Notes under the pieces: generated by a model
Database searches by the model: none
Seen by the model: only the letters and a program-made list of their open reading frames with translations
Told to the model about the DNA's origin: nothing
Position numbers and translations under genes: made by a program
NCBI GenBank assembly: GCA_964636815.1
Contig: CAZWTF010000008.1
Location: forward strand, 1-32,505
Source: SOIL31 sp964636815
Lineage (GTDB): Bacteria; Babelota; Babeliae; Babelales; Vermiphilaceae
DNA length: 32,505 nucleotides
Direction: 5' to 3'
Part shown: piece by piece, positions 7,138-15,805 of the stretch
Numbering within the stretch: position 1 is the stretch's first letter
How the letters are laid out: each line of letters starts with the position of its first letter

Positions 7138-9240
7138 ATGGAAAAACACAGTCGTAGTTTACTTTTTTTGAGTGTAATTATTGTTTTTTTGGCAACGCTC
7201 AGTTATTGCGCAAAAACAAAAGATATGGATAAAAAAATGATTAACAAAGCCTTTAATACCGCTGATATTGTTTCACTGTTTGCCCTTACCGTTGATGATA
7301 TTACAGCAAAAACGCCGATATATATTGCGGAAACAAAACAGATCATTGATGGGATTATTGCTATTGCCGATGAAGACCGTACGTTTGCAAACACCGCAAA
7401 AGCACTTGATGAAGCATACTCATTATCAAATCTAGCCATTGCACACCGTGTGTATGAAGCACTTGAACTTTTAAGTCCTGATACAAATCTTCGCAACACC
7501 GCGCATGATGCAAGCTTACAAATACAAGCTTTTTGGGTTGATTATGTCTGCAGCAACAAAGCACTTTATAATGCGTTTAAAGCTTATGAATCACGCACCA
7601 AAGAGTATGAAAATCTTTCTGCACAACAACGCTATTTTATCACAAATACCATGGAAGATTTTAAAAGAGAAGGCCTTTCACTTTCTGATGAAACATTAGC
7701 AAAAGTTAAAGCGTTACGTAAAGAACTTGCTGGATTATGTGCAAATTTTGATAGAAATATTGCAGAAGATAACCGCACAATTACTGTAACACAACAAGAT
7801 CTTGCAGGATTAGATGAAGAGTTTATTGCAACGCTCAAACGCACAGATGATGGTCTTTATGTTCTTGGGATTGATTATCCAACCTATTTTAAGGTAATGG
7901 AAAACTGTTCTGTTACAGCTACTCGTAAAACTCTCTATACCGCGTTCAACAACCGCGCATACCCTGCCAATGATGGATTATTAACAACAATCATTGAAAA
8001 ACGTGACGAACTTGCACAACTACTTGGCTATACTGATTTTGCACATGCTGATATTGATGATCAAATGGCGCATACACCAGAAAAAGCACAAGCATTTATT
8101 GATAATCTTGCACAAAAAGCATCTCAAAAAGCGCAAGCAGAAATTGCACTACTCACCCAAACATTACCTGCATCAGTTAAACTGACAGCAGATGGCATCG
8201 TGCATCCATGGGATTTGGCATATCTTGAAAATAACTATAAAAAAAGCAACTTCAATCTTGATGAACAAAAAATAGCTGAATACTTTCCTATGGAAAACAG
8301 CATCAATGAACTGCTTGATATTTACCGTCAATTTTTAAGCATTGAATTTGAAGAAACTGCTGCGCACGGATTATGGCATGAAGATGCAAGCGTAATACGT
8401 GTATTTAATAAAGATAAAAGCGAGTTGCTTGGAACACTCATTCTTGATCTCTTTCCACGACCTAATAAATATAGCCATGCAGCACATACCACCATTATTC
8501 CTGCAACGTATACATTAAATGGCACTCGAATTCCTGATGTTTCGATTGTGATGGCTAACTTCACTAAGCCAACGGCACATAAACCGTCATTACTCAAACG
8601 CGATGAAGTTAAAACATTTTTCCATGAGTTTGGTCATGCATTACACGCAATTTTAGGCGCTGCAGAAATTGCATCACTTTCTGGCACAAATACCAAAAGA
8701 GATTTTGTAGAACTTCCTTCACAGATGTTAGAAGAATGGTTACATGACAAAGATATCTTAAAAAAAGTAAGCAAACATTACATCACTGGCCAACCATTGC
8801 CTGATGAGATCATAGACACCATTATACAGCTCAAAAATTTAACGACCGGATACTTTGTTGTCCGCCAAGCATATCTTTCCAGCATAGCCCTTTCTTATTT
8901 TAAAAAAGGGGAAAACAAAAATCCGCACGCTATCATGAAGAACCTTTACACAACAATGCTACCATATATTGCGTTCAGTGAAGATAATCATTTTTACGCA
9001 TCCTTTGGTCATTTAACAGGGTATAGTGCAAAATATTATGGATACTTGTGGTCTAAAGTTTTTGCCCTTGATCTTTTTGCAACCATCAAGCAGTATGGTT
9101 TGCTTAATCCTGCGATTGGTCAAAAATACGTTACTGAAGTTATAGGCAAAGGTGGTGCACAAAACCCTAACGAACTGTTGTACAATTTCTTGGGGCGTGA
9201 ACCAAATGCACAGGCGTTTTTTGCAGATATGGGATTATAA
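7138..9240 (+). CDS. Exported M3A metallopeptidase (thimet oligopeptidase-like)
   Basis: 700 residues, the full length of the family. M3 peptidases are zinc enzymes that cut short peptides inside a narrow channel. The zinc site is HEFGH (His496, Glu497, His500), and the third ligand is expected in the following ERDFVE-like segment, here SLSGTNTKRDFVELPSQMLEEW. That block, together with SKHYITGQPLP and the C-terminal YYGYLWSKVFALDLF and NELLYNFLGREPN, resembles the thimet/neurolysin branch more than Dcp. Unlike most bacterial relatives, which are cytoplasmic, it starts with a hydrophobic export segment (LLFLSVIIVFLATLSYCA). A Tyr before the Cys argues against a lipoprotein. Periplasmic peptide breakdown is inferred. 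The SD is AAAAGGAG; a terminator follows directly. Confidence 0.93.
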   Translation: MEKHSRSLLFLSVIIVFLATLSYCAKTKDMDKKMINKAFNTADIVSLFALTVDDITAKTPIYIAETKQIIDGIIAIADEDRTFANTAKALDEAYSLSNLAIAHRVYEALELLSPDTNLRNTAHDASLQIQAFWVDYVCSNKALYNAFKAYESRTKEYENLSAQQRYFITNTMEDFKREGLSLSDETLAKVKALRKELAGLCANFDRNIAEDNRTITVTQQDLAGLDEEFIATLKRTDDGLYVLGIDYPTYFKVMENCSVTATRKTLYTAFNNRAYPANDGLLTTIIEKRDELAQLLGYTDFAHADIDDQMAHTPEKAQAFIDNLAQKASQKAQAEIALLTQTLPASVKLTADGIVHPWDLAYLENNYKKSNFNLDEQKIAEYFPMENSINELLDIYRQFLSIEFEETAAHGLWHEDASVIRVFNKDKSELLGTLILDLFPRPNKYSHAAHTTIIPATYTLNGTRIPDVSIVMANFTKPTAHKPSLLKRDEVKTFFHEFGHALHAILGAAEIASLSGTNTKRDFVELPSQMLEEWLHDKDILKKVSKHYITGQPLPDEIIDTIIQLKNLTTGYFVVRQAYLSSIALSYFKKGENKNPHAIMKNLYTTMLPYIAFSEDNHFYASFGHLTGYSAKYYGYLWSKVFALDLFATIKQYGLLNPAIGQKYVTEVIGKGGAQNPNELLYNFLGREPNAQAFFADMGL

Positions 9241-9256
9241 TAAAAACTATTGTAAT

Positions 9257-9290
9257 AAAAAAGGGCTGGCGTAATTGCCAGCCCTTTTTT
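9257..9290. terminator. Bidirectional rho-independent terminator
   Basis: The stem AAAAAAGGGCTGGC / GCCAGCCCTTTTTT with loop GTAATT is perfect. It sits between the convergent oligopeptidase and phosphatase genes and has A and T runs on both sides. Confidence 0.95.
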
Positions 9291-9295
9291 ATTGC

Positions 9296-10942
9296 TTAAT
9301 TATATTCAGGGTCAAACAGATCAGGTAATATCTCATACGTTGATGCAGACGGTTTAGGAACATTCAAAATCTCTGCCAATGTATTAGCCAACTGCAATGC
9401 AACAACACGTTGACGTACATATTTACGTTCAAATTTACCTGGGTGGAAAATAATCAATGGTACATGCGTATCATATCCGTATGGTGTTTTATGCTGCGCA
9501 CCTTCACTCCAATGAGTTACCATAGAGTATGGTTCTGTGTGAAGAATAACTGAACCGCTGCGACCTCTAAATAACTGTTTTTTTAAGTGATCTTCTATGG
9601 TATGAGGCTGTGTTGGTAAATGTGTGAGTTCATCAAATACCCATGCGTTTCTGATTCCTGGCACTTTCATTGCATGCGATTTAATATCATGCATCACACT
9701 CATACGTTTTTGTGGCTTTAATGCATTTAAAGCATCTTCATCAAGCACCAATTCTTGGCATTTAAATCCAATGATAGCGTTTTCAAGACCATATTTGTCT
9801 TGAATTTGTTGATTAATATCACGGATCATTTCAATACGATCAATTCTGCGTGCATGAGTTATACCTTTTTTTTCCAACATTTGAGGAATTGGCATTACTC
9901 CATGATCAGCAGTCAGTGAAAAAATAACTTCATGTTTACCAATAACTCGTAATGTCTGACGCATAAAACGACGTATCTGTTTATCAAGCTGATAAATCAT
10001 ATCAATCACTTCCATACTGTCAGGACCATATTTATGCCCAACTTTATCAAGCGGACTTAAGCAAACCCACAACAATAACCTATCTCTATGTTTTCTACTC
10101 ACGTGCGTTTTAATACATGCTTGCGCACAATCAAGAATATGTTGATTAGCTTGTGGTGATCTTTCAAATAAATGATATTGAGCTTTGTTCGATTCATCAC
10201 ATACCGGCAATCTTTTATTCATCATTGATTCTGAACGGCTATAATCATAATTATTGATATTAAAAAAATTGTACGCGCGAGGACTTTCTGGATACATTGG
10301 TCTCCAGATAAATGAACTGTTTTTATTAATATCATTATCTTTATTAAATCGCTGTAACCACCCAGGCAAATTATCAAAGTATGCCTTGCTCGATGTAAAG
10401 AACCCTGTCTTGTCATCAAACCATACTGCTTTTCCAAGTTTACCTGCAGCCCCAATTGCTGAACGGCTTTTACCAGAAATACTGTACACCGCAAAATCAC
10501 TAAACGGTTGTGCTTGTAATACGCATTGATCAGATAAACCGTCAACCATCAAACGATGTGCTGATTTGCCAAAATCATGCATACCATCAGGCGCAAACAC
10601 CAGTGCATCTCCAGAATCATCACTATCACAAGCAACTTTTTGCCCCTTTTCATACCATGCATTAGATACAAAACCATGATCTTTAGCACATGTACCTGTA
10701 TTAAGACCTGCATGTCCTGTTGCTGTTCCTGCTTGTGCATGTGGCATAAACGCATTCGTGTACACAACACCATTATCAAGCAAATATCTTAAGCCATGCT
10801 TTAACTGTGGATATAGTTTATTAATGTAATGATATGCAAATTGATCAATAACCAAGACAACGGCTAACCGTGGAGGACGAGTGTTATAAGCGCACGCGGC
10901 ATGCACCATAAAAAGAAAAAATATACCTATATACTTCTTCAT
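9296..10942 (-). CDS. Exported PafA-like alkaline phosphatase (type I phosphodiesterase/NPP fold)
   Basis: 548 residues with a signal peptide (KKYIGIFFLFMVHAACA). The family removes phosphate from monoesters using two zinc ions and a Thr nucleophile. The active site can be read in full and with the spacing known for Elizabethkingia PafA: Asp33, nucleophile Thr73 (in GTATGHAG), Asn94, the Lys158/Arg160 pair (GKSRSAI) that marks monoesterases, Asp299/His303 (DKVGH), Asp346/His347 (ADHG) and His493 (DTHVPL). PafA has the same 47-residue step between its Asp305 and Asp352. An active secreted phosphomonoesterase is therefore likely, perhaps to scavenge phosphate from host metabolites (inference). 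The start is supported by TAGGGGGTAAC before the ATG. It is convergent with the oligopeptidase gene. Confidence 0.93.
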   Translation of the reverse strand: MKKYIGIFFLFMVHAACAYNTRPPRLAVVLVIDQFAYHYINKLYPQLKHGLRYLLDNGVVYTNAFMPHAQAGTATGHAGLNTGTCAKDHGFVSNAWYEKGQKVACDSDDSGDALVFAPDGMHDFGKSAHRLMVDGLSDQCVLQAQPFSDFAVYSISGKSRSAIGAAGKLGKAVWFDDKTGFFTSSKAYFDNLPGWLQRFNKDNDINKNSSFIWRPMYPESPRAYNFFNINNYDYSRSESMMNKRLPVCDESNKAQYHLFERSPQANQHILDCAQACIKTHVSRKHRDRLLLWVCLSPLDKVGHKYGPDSMEVIDMIYQLDKQIRRFMRQTLRVIGKHEVIFSLTADHGVMPIPQMLEKKGITHARRIDRIEMIRDINQQIQDKYGLENAIIGFKCQELVLDEDALNALKPQKRMSVMHDIKSHAMKVPGIRNAWVFDELTHLPTQPHTIEDHLKKQLFRGRSGSVILHTEPYSMVTHWSEGAQHKTPYGYDTHVPLIIFHPGKFERKYVRQRVVALQLANTLAEILNVPKPSASTYEILPDLFDPEYN

Positions 10943-11104
10943 GTTACCCCCTAATTTTTCATAAAAAAAACACCCCTAATTTGTTTCTTTTTGCAAATTT
11001 AATCTAGCACATTATATATTCATAAAGAAAGATATTTATTTTTTTTAACATTGTACTAGCAGAATTTTTTCTTGTACGTTAGGATTATTACATACAAAAT
11101 ATAA

Positions 11105-11170
11105 GGGGTTCTAACCCCATTTCCATTTCTTCCAATGGGGACCCCAATTGGAGTAGAACGTAAATTGGGG
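11105..11170 (+). promoter_or_regulatory. Leader with alternating G4/C4 runs and competing hairpins
   Basis: Runs alternate as GGGG (11105), CCCC (11115), GGGG (11137), CCCC (11142), GGGG (11167). One fold pairs run 1 with 2 (GGGGTT/AACCCC) and run 3 with 4 (CCAATGGGG/CCCCAATTGG). The other pairs 2 with 3 (CCCCATT/AATGGGG) and 4 with 5 (CCCCAATT/AATTGGGG). The last run lies just before the SD (AAAGGAG) of the GTG-start gene, so the two folds could expose or hide the ribosome site. No known riboswitch class is recognised. Confidence 0.4.
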
Positions 11171-11186
11171 AATAAAGGAGTGAGTT

Positions 11187-11777
11187 GTGTTTTTAGGTTC
11201 CGTGGGTATTATTTTACAAAAAAATAGAAGATCCCCTTTTAAAGTCGTAATTTTAGATAAAGTTCATGGAAAGATTGAATGTATCGCAAACACGCCATCT
11301 TTATCTGTAGGCGCACTCATCACCTATAATATTCGCGAGCAACAATCAAGCCGTTTTATCAGTGATACCACTCTGTTATACATCCCTCTTTCTCTTGCAC
11401 ACATTGATATGCTTTTTTTTCATCACGTACTTGAGTTAATTTATCACTTTACACAAATAGGAAACTATTCAAATGAGATATTTGATCTGATGGCATTTTT
11501 ATATTCAGCTGAACATACAACCATGACAACGCAAACTAAAAAGTTTTTTTTATTAAAGTTACTCACCAGCATGGGCAGCATGCCAGAACTCAATACAGTA
11601 CGTACTGAACAGATCACAAAACTGAACACTCTTGCTATACAAGAGCTCAGTCAGATGATAATTAATACTACACATGAACAAGAATTGGATAGATGGTTGT
11701 GGTCTTGCATTTGGCAACATCCGTATGTTAATGAATTTAAAACGGTTCATTTTTTAGCAGAAAATAGGGCGTCATGA
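11187..11777 (+). CDS. RecO-like protein (tentative)
   Basis: 196 residues starting at GTG, with AAAGGAG seven bases upstream. The first 45 residues (GIILQKNRRSPFKVVILDKVHGKIECIA) follow the pattern of the RecO N-terminal OB fold: a strand, a turn, then HGK and a strand. After it comes a helical region with FFLLKLLTSMGSMPEL, which resembles the helical core of RecO. RecO loads RecA onto single-stranded DNA together with RecR. The protein is shorter than the usual 230-250 residues and I see no zinc-binding Cys group, so it would be a reduced form. The resemblance is by eye and weak. Its stop overlaps the next start (ATGA), implying translational coupling to a membrane channel, an odd partner for RecO. 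Confidence 0.45.
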   Translation: MFLGSVGIILQKNRRSPFKVVILDKVHGKIECIANTPSLSVGALITYNIREQQSSRFISDTTLLYIPLSLAHIDMLFFHHVLELIYHFTQIGNYSNEIFDLMAFLYSAEHTTMTTQTKKFFLLKLLTSMGSMPELNTVRTEQITKLNTLAIQELSQMIINTTHEQELDRWLWSCIWQHPYVNEFKTVHFLAENRAS

Positions 11778-14700
11778 ATATAATAAAAAAAGCTTCTCTC
11801 ATACTTCTTCTCTTTATACCAAATCTTTGCAACAGTGGAGATTTTTTAAAACAGTTTATAAAAAACGATTCCAATCAAAAATTCTTTGTTGGGGTTATTG
11901 AAGAAAAACAAAAGTTGTTAGAAGAGCTGGAAAAAGAACAAACAGAACAAGCAAATTCTAATAAAACTTTTACTGAAAAAATATCTCGTCAAATCGATGA
12001 AACCAAAAACTTACTCACTAATGCAGAAGCTGGCTTACAAAAGAGCCCTGATGATGATTTTTTAACAAAACAACAACTCATACTTAAAGAGTCAGATCAG
12101 GCTCTTAAAGATACGCAACGCATTCAAGACGACAATAGCTCTCTTTTACATGAAATCATCACACAACTACGATCATTTCTTGATGACCCTCATTTTGAAA
12201 TATTCAGAAAAAAAAACAAATTAAACGAACGCCTTTACTACTCTTTTGATGATCTGCAAACATTACATGATCATATCTTGGACTACGAACAACGGATTGT
12301 GCAGTTAACTGACCAAGAAAAAAGCCTCAAAGTAGAACGAGAAAGTAGAAAACGTACAGTTGCGACGCTGCAAGAGGAGTATGAAAAACGCCAACAAGAT
12401 ATCAAGCTCTACACCGAAGCAATTGCAGCACAAACTGCACTCAGCGCAGATGAACAAGAAAAAGAGATTATTAAACTAGAAGATCATCTCTATAAATATA
12501 AAAAACAACTTGCTGATACACGCTTTAAAGAAAGTAACAATCGCCTCAAACTGCTTGATTTACAGATTTTTATCGCAAAATCGCATCTTGATCTCTTTAA
12601 AAAACAACTTCGGATTGTTAAATCAGCAATTCACGTGAGTGAAGCGGATATCACGTTTACTGAAGAAGAACTCGCCAAAGAACAAAAAATCTATTTTTCA
12701 CACAAAGACACATTACATAAAGATCGTGAAAAAATTATCCATCTTCAAAAATATAAAGAAAAAGAGCTCAATGAACTGAGCAAACAGCTTTCTATTCCTT
12801 TGGGTACTGAAGTAGAAGAATGGACCAAAAAACCAAAACAGACATCTGATTCCTACGTTGGCCTTGCACACGTAGGCGCGTTGAATGCGGAAGTAATGTT
12901 ATGTACCAAAGAAAAAGACTTACTTGATGCGCATTTATCTCTTGAAGGTGAAAAGTTTAATTATAAAAAAATAAAAACTGAAGCCAAAATAACGTACCAT
13001 AAGATCTCCACACGAGGTTTTTTAACTGAAGAAGAAATTGCTAAAGAGCGAACTGAGTACGAGACAAAAAAGAAAATTGCTGAAGAAAACAGCAAGCTGT
13101 ATCAAACCAAAATGAACGCTGTAGCCAATTCCCTCAATCAACTCAAAAAAGTTCTTGATAGAGTAAACGCTTTCCGTGAAGATACTGAAAAACAGGCTGA
13201 TCTTCTCTTTAAAAATAAAATTAAAGAACATCATCAGTTTATTACCTATATTGCTCACGCTGATAGAGCAATCAAAAAACAGATTGATATTCTTGGAAAA
13301 CTGACCGGAATGTATTCAGGAATTATTGCAACAATCAGTAGCACTGTACGATTAATCGATTTTATCAGCACTGAGTTGCAGGCAAGTACTATTTGGTATC
13401 GCCCTTCATATGCAATTACGCTCGAGGGAGTCAAAAACATCATCGCTGATACCAAAGGATTCTTTAATGATATTCGTATCTACCTAGCCAAATTTAACAG
13501 CAAAATCTTAGTCGCCCATCTGTATGAAGGTTTTTCACGTCCAATTAATCTTCTCTTTTTACTATTCATGCTTGTTATACTAATTGGCTCCTTCCTTTTT
13601 ATAAAAAGGCATCTGACAATATTGCTACATCTTTCATTCGTAACCAGTAGCACCTACGGAATGTTGATCAGTATGATAGGTTTTATTGCTGGCACATGGA
13701 TTACGTTCATTAACGCATTCAATCGATCCATTTTTATATGGATCATGATAGGACTGTTCTGCTACATTATTCCTGATAATTATCTATTTATTCTCTTTTA
13801 CCTTCTTTCTATTCCATATCTTTTATACCTTTCACAACGTTTTATGAAAATACTTATTGCGCTTAATGAGCAATATAATTACGTACTACTTTCTGAAGAT
13901 TTTCAACGTCGATTTGAGCTGGTATTCTCTACACTTGTATATTTAACAATTATTGTATTTTTTTTCCGCCAAGCATTTATGCTTTCTCCGGTGCATTTGC
14001 GATCAGAACTCTCTAATATTTTACTCGCGATTAATTTTATTATTTTACAAATCTCACTCATTCTTTTAATCACCAAAGAACAAATTGTCGGTATTATTCC
14101 TGATTCATCAGATGTATGGCGCTGGGTACACAGCCATGTTGATCATTACTACTACCTCATTCTCTTTTTTGTTGTTGCCATTATCATTATGAGCAACCCA
14201 TACGTTGGGTTTGGCAGATTGGTACTCTACCTACTTTCTGGTACCATCTACATGGCAATTCTGATTAAGCTACTCTCGTTGCTCCACGACTTTGTTAAGA
14301 AAAGCACATCACTAATTTTTTTCTCTCAAGAAGATACCATTATCAGAGAACGTTTTTCATACGCAAAAACCTATTTTGGATTGGTTATTATTGCATCATT
14401 TGTAATTTTAGGTTTTATCGGATTTATTGCTACCGCAAAAATATGGGGATGGGATGTCAGCTTAACTGATCTTAAACAGTGGCTTAAAGCACCGTTACTT
14501 CTTGAAGACACCGTACACCCAATCAGTATCACCTCATTACTCAAAATTATTGCATTTATTATTGGTGGTCTTGCAATTGCATACTCACTGCGCCAATACG
14601 TTCTTGCCCGTATCTTTGATCTTTTATTGGTTGAATCTGGGGTGCAACACACCGTTAACAGCATTTTGCAATACATTGTGATTATTATTGCAGTCTTTTT

Positions 14701-15391
14701 TGCATTTAATAGCGTTGGCCTTGGATCATTAATTGGTAACGCATTCATCGCATTAGCGCTCGGTATTGGTTTGTATCTCAAAGACCCAATTAGCGACTTT
14801 ATCTCTTACTTTGTTATCTTGGTTCAACGTCCGGTGAAAATTGGTGATTACATCAAAATTGATGAAGAAACCATGGGAGTTGTGCGCAAAATTACTCCAC
14901 GCGCAGTTATTTTACGCAGAAAAAACAGTACATCTATAATAGTCCCAAATACCTATATTGTGAGTAAATCAATAGAAAATTGGAACTATGTTCGTAATTT
15001 TATTGCACTCAATGATATCACTCTTTTTGTCTATTTCAGAGAAGATGCCCAAAAAATAAAAGCCCTGTTACACGCAACCGTTGAAGAGCACCCGAATATA
15101 CTTAAAAACCCTCGTCCTGTAATTCGTCTGAATAACTTTACTGAATATGGGTTTGAATTTATGGTGCGTTGCTTTGTTAGCTCTGCATACACTTTGGAAA
15201 TGTGGGATCTGACAAGTGAAATTCGTCTTTTAATTGCAAAATCTTTTAGAGAAAACAATATCGACTTTGCAATCCCTATGTATAAAGTTGATGAGTTTGG
15301 ACAATATTTTGAAAGTAAAATAAAAGAGAAAGACAGTGACCACCCGACACATCACGGCATTATCAATGATGGAAAAATAAGAAAAGAATAA
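11774..15391 (+). CDS. Giant MscS-family mechanosensitive channel (MscK/MscM type)
   Basis: 1205 residues. A signal peptide (KKASLILLLFIPNLCNS) is followed by about 550 residues of charged heptad-rich helix, which would form a long periplasmic coiled coil. Around ten hydrophobic segments then run from about residue 588 to 1010. The MscS core comes last: the pore helix region SLIGNAFIALALGIGLYLKD, then QRPVKIGDYIKIDEETMGVV and IIVPNTYIVSKSIENW, the beta domain typical of MscS. Such channels open under membrane tension and release solutes during hypo-osmotic shock. E. coli MscK has 1120 residues with the same plan. The gene overlaps the RecO-like gene by four bases and ends in a strong terminator. 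The channel core is certain; ion or solute preference cannot be read. Confidence 0.93.
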   Translation: MNIIKKASLILLLFIPNLCNSGDFLKQFIKNDSNQKFFVGVIEEKQKLLEELEKEQTEQANSNKTFTEKISRQIDETKNLLTNAEAGLQKSPDDDFLTKQQLILKESDQALKDTQRIQDDNSSLLHEIITQLRSFLDDPHFEIFRKKNKLNERLYYSFDDLQTLHDHILDYEQRIVQLTDQEKSLKVERESRKRTVATLQEEYEKRQQDIKLYTEAIAAQTALSADEQEKEIIKLEDHLYKYKKQLADTRFKESNNRLKLLDLQIFIAKSHLDLFKKQLRIVKSAIHVSEADITFTEEELAKEQKIYFSHKDTLHKDREKIIHLQKYKEKELNELSKQLSIPLGTEVEEWTKKPKQTSDSYVGLAHVGALNAEVMLCTKEKDLLDAHLSLEGEKFNYKKIKTEAKITYHKISTRGFLTEEEIAKERTEYETKKKIAEENSKLYQTKMNAVANSLNQLKKVLDRVNAFREDTEKQADLLFKNKIKEHHQFITYIAHADRAIKKQIDILGKLTGMYSGIIATISSTVRLIDFISTELQASTIWYRPSYAITLEGVKNIIADTKGFFNDIRIYLAKFNSKILVAHLYEGFSRPINLLFLLFMLVILIGSFLFIKRHLTILLHLSFVTSSTYGMLISMIGFIAGTWITFINAFNRSIFIWIMIGLFCYIIPDNYLFILFYLLSIPYLLYLSQRFMKILIALNEQYNYVLLSEDFQRRFELVFSTLVYLTIIVFFFRQAFMLSPVHLRSELSNILLAINFIILQISLILLITKEQIVGIIPDSSDVWRWVHSHVDHYYYLILFFVVAIIIMSNPYVGFGRLVLYLLSGTIYMAILIKLLSLLHDFVKKSTSLIFFSQEDTIIRERFSYAKTYFGLVIIASFVILGFIGFIATAKIWGWDVSLTDLKQWLKAPLLLEDTVHPISITSLLKIIAFIIGGLAIAYSLRQYVLARIFDLLLVESGVQHTVNSILQYIVIIIAVFFAFNSVGLGSLIGNAFIALALGIGLYLKDPISDFISYFVILVQRPVKIGDYIKIDEETMGVVRKITPRAVILRRKNSTSIIVPNTYIVSKSIENWNYVRNFIALNDITLFVYFREDAQKIKALLHATVEEHPNILKNPRPVIRLNNFTEYGFEFMVRCFVSSAYTLEMWDLTSEIRLLIAKSFRENNIDFAIPMYKVDEFGQYFESKIKEKDSDHPTHHGIINDGKIRKE

Positions 15392-15404
15392 CGTAATCAA
15401 CAAT

Positions 15405-15440
15405 AAAAAAAGGAGTAGCTCAAAACTACTCCTTTTTTTT
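15405..15440. terminator. Bidirectional rho-independent terminator
   Basis: The arms AAAAAAAGGAGTAG and CTACTCCTTTTTTT are separated by CTCAAAA. The hairpin lies between the channel gene and the convergent small membrane protein gene. Confidence 0.93.
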
Positions 15441-15453
15441 ACTTTAAATCTTC

Positions 15454-15657
15454 TTATTTTCTATGAATAAGATGCATAATTTTTTTGTGTATGCCAAGCT
15501 TCATGTACCCAAAAAGAATCAAGCTTGCTGCTACTAAAATAACAACAAAATTAATGCCTTTTTGAACAAGACCAAGCGCATATAAAATCATCATTACACC
15601 AGCAACAACAGCTAGTAATCCTTGCAATTTCTCTGGCAATCTTTGAAAAGCATTCAT
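15454..15657 (-). CDS. Small two-helix membrane protein, function unknown
   Basis: 67 residues. Two hydrophobic stretches (LQGLLAVVAGVMMILYALGLV and INFVVILVAASLILFGYMKLG) should both cross the membrane. A basic end (IHKKIMHLIHRK) would stay in the cytoplasm if both termini are inside. The ATG has a good SD (GGAAGGGA) five bases upstream, and a shared terminator follows the stop; both argue that it is real despite its size. It is not recognised. Small proteins of this type may be membrane stress or chaperone-like factors, but nothing here decides that. Confidence 0.75.
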   Translation of the reverse strand: MNAFQRLPEKLQGLLAVVAGVMMILYALGLVQKGINFVVILVAASLILFGYMKLGIHKKIMHLIHRK

Positions 15658-15766
15658 CGTAATCCCTTCCTTTTTAGAATTTATTTAATTTCAACCATAT
15701 ATTTTTATAGAAATCAAAGTCAATCTTTTGACTCATTTTCGTATATACAATTGCTCGCATTAATGC

Positions 15767-15774
15767 TATATAAT
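15767..15774 (+). promoter_or_regulatory. Probable -10 region of the paralogous exported-protein array
   Basis: TGCTATATAAT contains a perfect TATAAT (15769-15774) and an overlapping extended form TGC-TATATA. It lies 32 bases before the first gene of the array and directly follows the 10-bp palindrome GCATTAATGC (15757-15766). No good -35 hexamer is seen at the right distance. Confidence 0.4.
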
Positions 15775-15805
15775 ATGCGATTATAAAAAACAAAGAGGAT
15801 CAATC

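Noticed and set aside
7138..7210. Lipobox in the oligopeptidase signal segment (LSYC)
   Set aside because: Tyr at -1 does not fit the lipobox; cleavage after Ala two positions later or a membrane anchor is likelier.
14371..14781. 136-residue minus-strand frame inside the channel gene
   Set aside because: It lies entirely within the MscS-core coding region, and its composition reflects the complement of membrane helices.
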